From the NCBI GenBank assembly GCA_001067655.1, contig JUNU01000341.1, positions 1 through 9,265 of the forward strand: a stretch of DNA of 9,265 nt. Reading direction: 5' to 3'. The notes beneath the pieces were generated by a model. That model saw nothing but the letters and a program-made list of their open reading frames with translations. It made no database searches and had not been told where the DNA came from. The translations under genes and the position numbers were made by a program. The DNA is from Neisseria lactamica (lineage in GTDB: Bacteria; Pseudomonadota; Gammaproteobacteria; Burkholderiales; Neisseriaceae). Positions 6,320 through 9,265 of the stretch are shown here, in pieces. The first letter of the stretch is position 1; every line of letters begins with the position of its first letter.

Positions 6320-6885
6320 TTGTCCATATCACATGAAGCTATTTTTTAATCAACAGTTTGGGTAATTCTTCCCAATCGGTTCAATTTTAGTAAGGCAGGC
6401 GGCGGACAATCCATAATCGTTGACGTTATGGGGGTGGTACAAAATAAGAAATCCGTCTGCGAAACAGTAACGAATGATTTAAAAAATTTGATGAACGAAG
6501 AAGGAGGCGTTTTTACTTAAGTAACAGTCAAACAAAAACCGTTCGCCGCGCTTGGTTTGGAGAGAAAGCGCAGCAGGTGGGCTTTGGTTTTCAGCCGGTT
6601 TTGAGTAACGTGTCATCAGTAAAACGCGCTGGAGATTTTGTTGGAAGAGTAGGGGCGCGATTTGCTGTGGAATGATATTGTTGTTGTGAAGCATCTGTTA
6701 TAGATAAGCAGAGTAATTATGTTTCAAAACGTACATGCTGACAAGTTGCGATAAGTACCATAGTTGACTATCCGCAAAGTTTGGGTGGAAAAGCAAAGAA
6801 ACGGCTTGCAAGCCCTATTCTGATTGGTTCTATTTGTCGTAGAACATATTCGGAGAGGCGGTAGGGATTTCTTGGGTGGAATATT
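6320..6885. other. Divergent intergenic stretch with no supported gene
   Basis: About 565 bp between the maltose operon's upstream region and the DUS hairpin before the ATP-grasp gene. It is visibly more AT-rich than the neighbouring genes. The only open frame of note is 71 codons on the minus strand (6694-6479). It has no ribosome site and a composition (many Q, S, N, P) not suggestive of a known protein. A small dyad ATAGT-TG-ACTAT lies at 6760-6771. I see no tRNA, IS ends or recognisable small RNA; a degraded gene is possible. Confidence 0.5.
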
Positions 6886-6886
6886 T

Positions 6887-6931
6887 AGGTCGTCTGAAAA
6901 CGTTTCATCCCGTTTTCAGACGACCTTTTTT
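6887..6931 (+). terminator. DUS inverted-pair terminator-like hairpin before the ATP-grasp gene
   Basis: Exact DUS copies at 6887-6898 (plus) and 6915-6926 (minus) form a perfect 16-bp stem (6887-6902 with 6911-6926) and an 8-base loop, followed on the plus strand by six T (6926-6931). It is a good intrinsic terminator for rightward transcripts, yet no gene precedes it within this window on that strand. It would insulate the ATP-grasp operon from upstream transcription. The last T bases are also the start of the operon's TTGACA box. Confidence 0.75.
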
Positions 6932-6958
6932 GACAATGTGATACACTGTCATTCTGAT
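6930..6958 (+). promoter_or_regulatory. Putative promoter of the ATP-grasp/acyltransferase operon
   Basis: A perfect TTGACA (6930-6935) is followed at 17 bp by TCTGAT (6953-6958), a four-of-six -10 match. Transcription would begin near 6965, giving a leader of about 40 bases before the TTG start at 7004. The -35 is strong and correctly placed; the -10 is mediocre. The promoter is covered by the dyads at 6931-6962. Confidence 0.5.
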
Positions 6959-6962
6959 GACA
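6931..6962. promoter_or_regulatory. Overlapping dyad operator over the promoter
   Basis: A 21-bp dyad at 6931-6951 has half-sites TGACAnTGT and ACAnTGTCA separated by three bases; eight of nine positions in each arm pair. Its right half-site is shared with a second, perfect dyad: TGTCAT (6947-6952), four bases, ATGACA (6957-6962). Three TGACA/TGTCA half-sites therefore alternate across the -35 to -10 interval. This is the form and position of a dimeric repressor site (TetR-like by look). The regulator is unknown and not in the window. Confidence 0.55.
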
Positions 6963-6991
6963 TAAATTATCGATGCAAAGTCAAACGTTTC

Positions 6992-6996
6992 AGGAA
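6992..6996 (+). promoter_or_regulatory. Ribosome binding site that selects a TTG start
   Basis: AGGAA lies seven bases before TTG at 7004, the point where the conserved protein sequence (NILITSPRAP) begins. No ATG or GTG start fits in this stretch. The open frame extends upstream only by running through the DUS hairpin, promoter and dyads. Confidence 0.75.
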
Positions 6997-7003
6997 TACA
7001 AAA

Positions 7004-8119
7004 TTGAACATCCTCATCACTTCTCCCCGTGCGCCCGTTGCGTTGGAATGGGCACGCTTTGCCAAGCGCGGCGGGCATCAGGTCGTGTTTTGCGACAGCC
7101 TGCGTTTCCCCGTCGGTATTTTTGCCGGATTGGGTGAGTACCGCCGTATTCCCGCGCCGCGTTTGGATTTCGCCGGTTACGCACGTGCCATGGCGGAACT
7201 GGTGGCGCAGGCGGATTGCGTGGTGCCGACTTGTGAAGATATTTTTTATTTGGCAAGGCTGGGTTTGCCAGAGTCGGAGCGTGCCAAATGTTGGATGCCC
7301 GATAATGAAACGTTGTTTACTTTGCATGACAAATTCCGTTTTTTCGAGCGGATGCCGAAGGATGCGGCAGTACGTTTTCCGGCGACGCGCCGAATCACGT
7401 CAGTCGGCGAAGTCGAATGTGACAGCGTGAAGAAAACGGTATTGAAGCCTGTTTATTCGCGTTTCGGACGTTCCGTAATACGTGGCGTCACTGAGGGTCG
7501 TCTGAAAAACATCCATATCAGTGCGGATTATCCTTGGGTACAGCAGGATTTCATTACGGGACAGGGGCTGTGCAATTATGTGATTTGCGAACACGGCAGA
7601 GTGTTGGCGCATGCCGCCTACCGCCCGCGCTACCTGCTTAACGATTCGGCATCGACCTATTTTGAGCCGCTTTCTGACCCGCGTTTGGACGAATTTGTGA
7701 CGAAATTTGCCGAGCAAAACGCGTATCACGGACAGGCGGCTTTTGACTTTATTGATGACGGAAACGATTTGTGGGTGTTGGAATGCAATCCCCGTGCGAC
7801 CAGTGGTCTGCATCTTTTACGCGAAGATTTGATATTTGACGGGGCAGGGCGATTGCAGCAACGGGAACACAACGCGCCATCCAAGTCTTTACGGGTCGGC
7901 GCGACCTTGCCGCTGCTTTTCGGTTATCGGGCTTGGAAAGAGGGAAAGTGGTCATCGCTTTGGCAGGACTTCCGCCGCGCCGATGATGTGATTGCCGATT
8001 TGCCTGCCTATGCACAATGGCTGGCACTGGGCGAAATGATGTGGCGCAGCATCCGACACCATAAACCTTTAACCAGCGCCAGCACTTTCGATATCGAGTT
8101 TGACGGCGATGAAAACTGA
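7004..8119 (+). CDS. ATP-grasp domain ligase of unknown substrate
   Basis: A 371-residue soluble protein starting at TTG. The N-terminus MNILITSPRAPVALEWAR begins a Rossmann-like pre-ATP-grasp domain (about 1-100). The ATP-grasp fold follows. KPVYSRFGRSV (148-158) supplies the nucleotide-binding lysine and flexible loop. WVQQDFITGQGLCNYV (178-193) is the hinge strand. AFDFIDDGNDLWVLECNPRATSG (246-268) carries the Mg-binding Glu260 and Asn262, similar to the ECNPR of carbamoyl-phosphate synthase. Such enzymes activate a carboxylate as acyl phosphate and join it to an amine or thiol. Nothing identifies the substrate. The stop overlaps the start of the acyltransferase gene, so the two probably act in one pathway. 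A DUS-like 12-mer lies at 7495-7506. Family is secure; pathway unknown. Confidence 0.88.
   Translation: MNILITSPRAPVALEWARFAKRGGHQVVFCDSLRFPVGIFAGLGEYRRIPAPRLDFAGYARAMAELVAQADCVVPTCEDIFYLARLGLPESERAKCWMPDNETLFTLHDKFRFFERMPKDAAVRFPATRRITSVGEVECDSVKKTVLKPVYSRFGRSVIRGVTEGRLKNIHISADYPWVQQDFITGQGLCNYVICEHGRVLAHAAYRPRYLLNDSASTYFEPLSDPRLDEFVTKFAEQNAYHGQAAFDFIDDGNDLWVLECNPRATSGLHLLREDLIFDGAGRLQQREHNAPSKSLRVGATLPLLFGYRAWKEGKWSSLWQDFRRADDVIADLPAYAQWLALGEMMWRSIRHHKPLTSASTFDIEFDGDEN
7495..7506 (+). repeat. DUS within the ATP-grasp gene (11 of 12)
   Basis: GGGTCGTCTGAA contains the full 10-base core with the first base of the 12-mer changed; single copy, coding. Confidence 0.7.
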
Positions 8120-9197
8120 TTTGTCCCACAAATTTGCGGCATTGTTTCGAGACATCCCGCTGCAACGCCTGTTTGCCAATATGAATGCCCGCGCCGAGGT
8201 TTTGAATATCGACGGCTTGGATATTCCCTGTACCGTCATCGACAGGATAACGCCTAATTGCTATACCGCGTCGCCGCATTCGGCAATCGTGGATTATGCG
8301 AAGGACGAGTTGGTCAAGCTGCCCGGCGGGCAGCGTATGCTTGCGGCCGGTTTGTTGTCGGCGTTAAGCGGAATGTTGCGGCTGAATCAAATCGACCGCA
8401 TGGTGACGTTGAATAATTATTGCCTCTCTACCAATAGCTTCTCCAAGACTTTTCAGACGACCTCAATGCCGAAGCTGACCCAAACCGCCGTTGCAAAATG
8501 GCCGAAACATGCGTTGTCCATCCGTTCGCTCAATCCGCGACAGCATAAGGACTTGATTGAACGTCTGGAGCAGCTCGGTTGGAAAATGATTGTGACGCGG
8601 CAGGTTTATATTGTGGACGATTGGCAGGCAGTCATGGCAAAAACCAATACCAAACGCGACCGTAAGATATTTAACGACGGGCGTTATGTTTTCGAGCGCT
8701 TGAGTGCCGACAGCCCTGATACGGATTTTGAAGCGGCGGTGCATTGGTATAACCGTCTATATTTGAACAAATATTCCAAAGAAAACGTACAATTTACCGT
8801 TGAATTTATGCGCGAAGCCGTATCGCGCAAGATCTTGAATTTATTTCTACTGCGTGATGGCGAAACTGGGGAAAGTGCTGGCGTATCAGGCGTTGCCATC
8901 GACAGCGATACCGCTACTTCGCCCATCGTCGGCTACGATGATGCCAAGCCGCAAAGTGATGCCCTATACCGCCGCTGCATGACGCGTTCCATGCAAACCT
9001 GTATCGAAGCAGGTGTCCCTTTAAATTTCAGTTCGGGTGCGCCCGATTTCAAAAGAGTGCGCGGCGCAGTGCCTGAAATCGAATATATGGCGGTCTATAC
9101 GTCTCATCTCCGACCTGCACGCCGACTGATTTGGAAGCTACTACACGCCTTGAGTCAGGGCTATTACAAAAAAATCCTAATTAAATACAAACTGTAA
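8109..9197 (+). CDS. GNAT/FemAB-like (BioF2-type) N-acyltransferase
   Basis: A 362-residue protein without signal peptide or membrane segments. Its C-terminal half resembles the acyl-CoA N-acyltransferase fold of the BioF2/FemAB-like group. A basic TKRDRKIFNDG (181-191) is followed by an acceptor-side region. SAGVSGVAI (256-264) and YRRCMTRSMQTCIEAGVPLNFSSG (287-310), with APDFKRVRGAVP (311-322), recall the helix, DFG-like strand and Lys-containing loop typical of that group. Residues 1-130 are less recognisable and may form a first GNAT-like lobe. It would transfer an acyl or aminoacyl group to an amine; donor and acceptor are unknown. ATG at 8109 is preferred: it overlaps the ATP-grasp stop by 11 bases, implying coupled translation. 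TTG at 8100 is possible but lacks a spaced ribosome site. An exact DUS lies at 8452-8463 and encodes FQTTS. The gene is intact. Fold call is from pattern recognition. Confidence 0.8.
   Translation: MKTDLSHKFAALFRDIPLQRLFANMNARAEVLNIDGLDIPCTVIDRITPNCYTASPHSAIVDYAKDELVKLPGGQRMLAAGLLSALSGMLRLNQIDRMVTLNNYCLSTNSFSKTFQTTSMPKLTQTAVAKWPKHALSIRSLNPRQHKDLIERLEQLGWKMIVTRQVYIVDDWQAVMAKTNTKRDRKIFNDGRYVFERLSADSPDTDFEAAVHWYNRLYLNKYSKENVQFTVEFMREAVSRKILNLFLLRDGETGESAGVSGVAIDSDTATSPIVGYDDAKPQSDALYRRCMTRSMQTCIEAGVPLNFSSGAPDFKRVRGAVPEIEYMAVYTSHLRPARRLIWKLLHALSQGYYKKILIKYKL
8452..8463 (-). repeat. DUS within the acyltransferase gene (exact)
   Basis: TTCAGACGACCT, the reverse complement of AGGTCGTCTGAA, occurs once in the coding sequence and is translated as part of FQTTS. 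It lies in the least conserved-looking part of the protein. Confidence 0.85.
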
Positions 9198-9212
9198 ACG
9201 CAATATCGAACT

Positions 9213-9265
9213 TATAGTAGATTAACTTTAAACCAGTACGGCGTTGCCTCGCCTTGCCGTACTAT
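9213..9265. repeat. Correia repeat element (CREE), left half, cut by window end
   Basis: TATAGTAGATTAACTTTAAACCAG at 9213-9236 is a CREE terminal arm, a near match to the reverse complement of the arm at 27-50. It is followed by the CREE interior, with an inner inverted repeat GTACGGC (9236-9242) and GCCGTAC (9256-9262). It starts 15 bp after the acyltransferase stop. There is no other terminator after that gene in the window, so its transcript probably runs into the element. Confidence 0.85.

Noticed and set aside
6160..6327. N-terminal extension of the transporter by 56 codons
   Set aside because: It runs through a DUS, the C8 tract and the LacI-type palindrome, has no ribosome site, and the proper family N-terminus begins at 6159 behind AAGGA.
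6491..6520. Nine-codon ATG...TAA peptide containing a GAAGGAGG stretch
   Set aside because: No ribosome site before it and no following gene for it to act on as a leader; probably chance.
6479..6694. Minus-strand 71-codon frame
   Set aside because: No ribosome site, no recognisable domain, biased composition. A TATAAC sits three bases before its ATG, which leaves no room for a normal leader. Kept only as a remark in the intergenic entry.
6824..7003. N-terminal extension of the ATP-grasp protein by 60 codons
   Set aside because: It would translate a DUS hairpin, the TTGACA box and the dyads. The conserved protein starts at TTG 7004 with a well-spaced ribosome site.
8100..8108. TTG start three codons before the acyltransferase ATG
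   Set aside because: No ribosome site at a suitable distance; the ATG at 8109 gives a simple overlapping start.
1..9265. CRISPR array, tRNA/rRNA genes, phage or IS transposase
   Set aside because: No regularly spaced repeats, no cloverleaf or rRNA segments seen, and no transposase-like or phage-like protein in any frame.

Overview
The window looks like a chromosomal piece of a commensal Neisseria. The 12-mer AGGTCGTCTGAA, the DNA uptake sequence (DUS) variant I associate with the N. mucosa / N. sicca / N. macacae group, occurs eight times exactly and several more times with one or two changes. Several copies form inverted pairs that serve as transcription terminators. Both ends of the window also lie inside halves of Correia repeat elements (CREE), which are specific to Neisseria. 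The species assignment is an inference from the DUS dialect.

Left to centre, minus strand (read right to left): a three-gene maltose operon. A major facilitator (MFS) sugar transporter (6159-4807) is followed by maltose phosphorylase mapA (4684-2426) and beta-phosphoglucomutase pgmB (2413-1748). It ends at a DUS-hairpin terminator at 1674-1717. Together they import maltose, split it with phosphate into glucose and beta-glucose-1-phosphate, and convert the latter to glucose-6-phosphate without spending ATP. Upstream of the transporter lie a run of eight C (minus strand) and a perfect LacI-type palindrome, which suggest phase variation and sugar-responsive repression. The aldose-1-epimerase gene that I recall between transporter and mapA in N. 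meningitidis is absent here. The 122-bp gap instead holds a DUS and two inverted repeats.

Far left, minus strand: a separately transcribed gene for a subtype B tannase-like esterase that is probably a lipoprotein (1630-131). It has its own TATAAT box and a DUS-hairpin terminator beside the left CREE.

Right, plus strand: after a divergent, apparently gene-free stretch (about 6320-6885) and another DUS hairpin comes a strong TTGACA box. It overlaps a 21-bp operator-like dyad. This leads into a two-gene, translationally overlapping operon: an ATP-grasp ligase starting at TTG 7004 and a FemAB/BioF2-type GNAT acyltransferase starting at ATG 8109. The pair looks like a small orphan biosynthetic or conjugation module of unknown product, and is the least explained part of the window. 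The right CREE half begins 15 bp after its stop codon.
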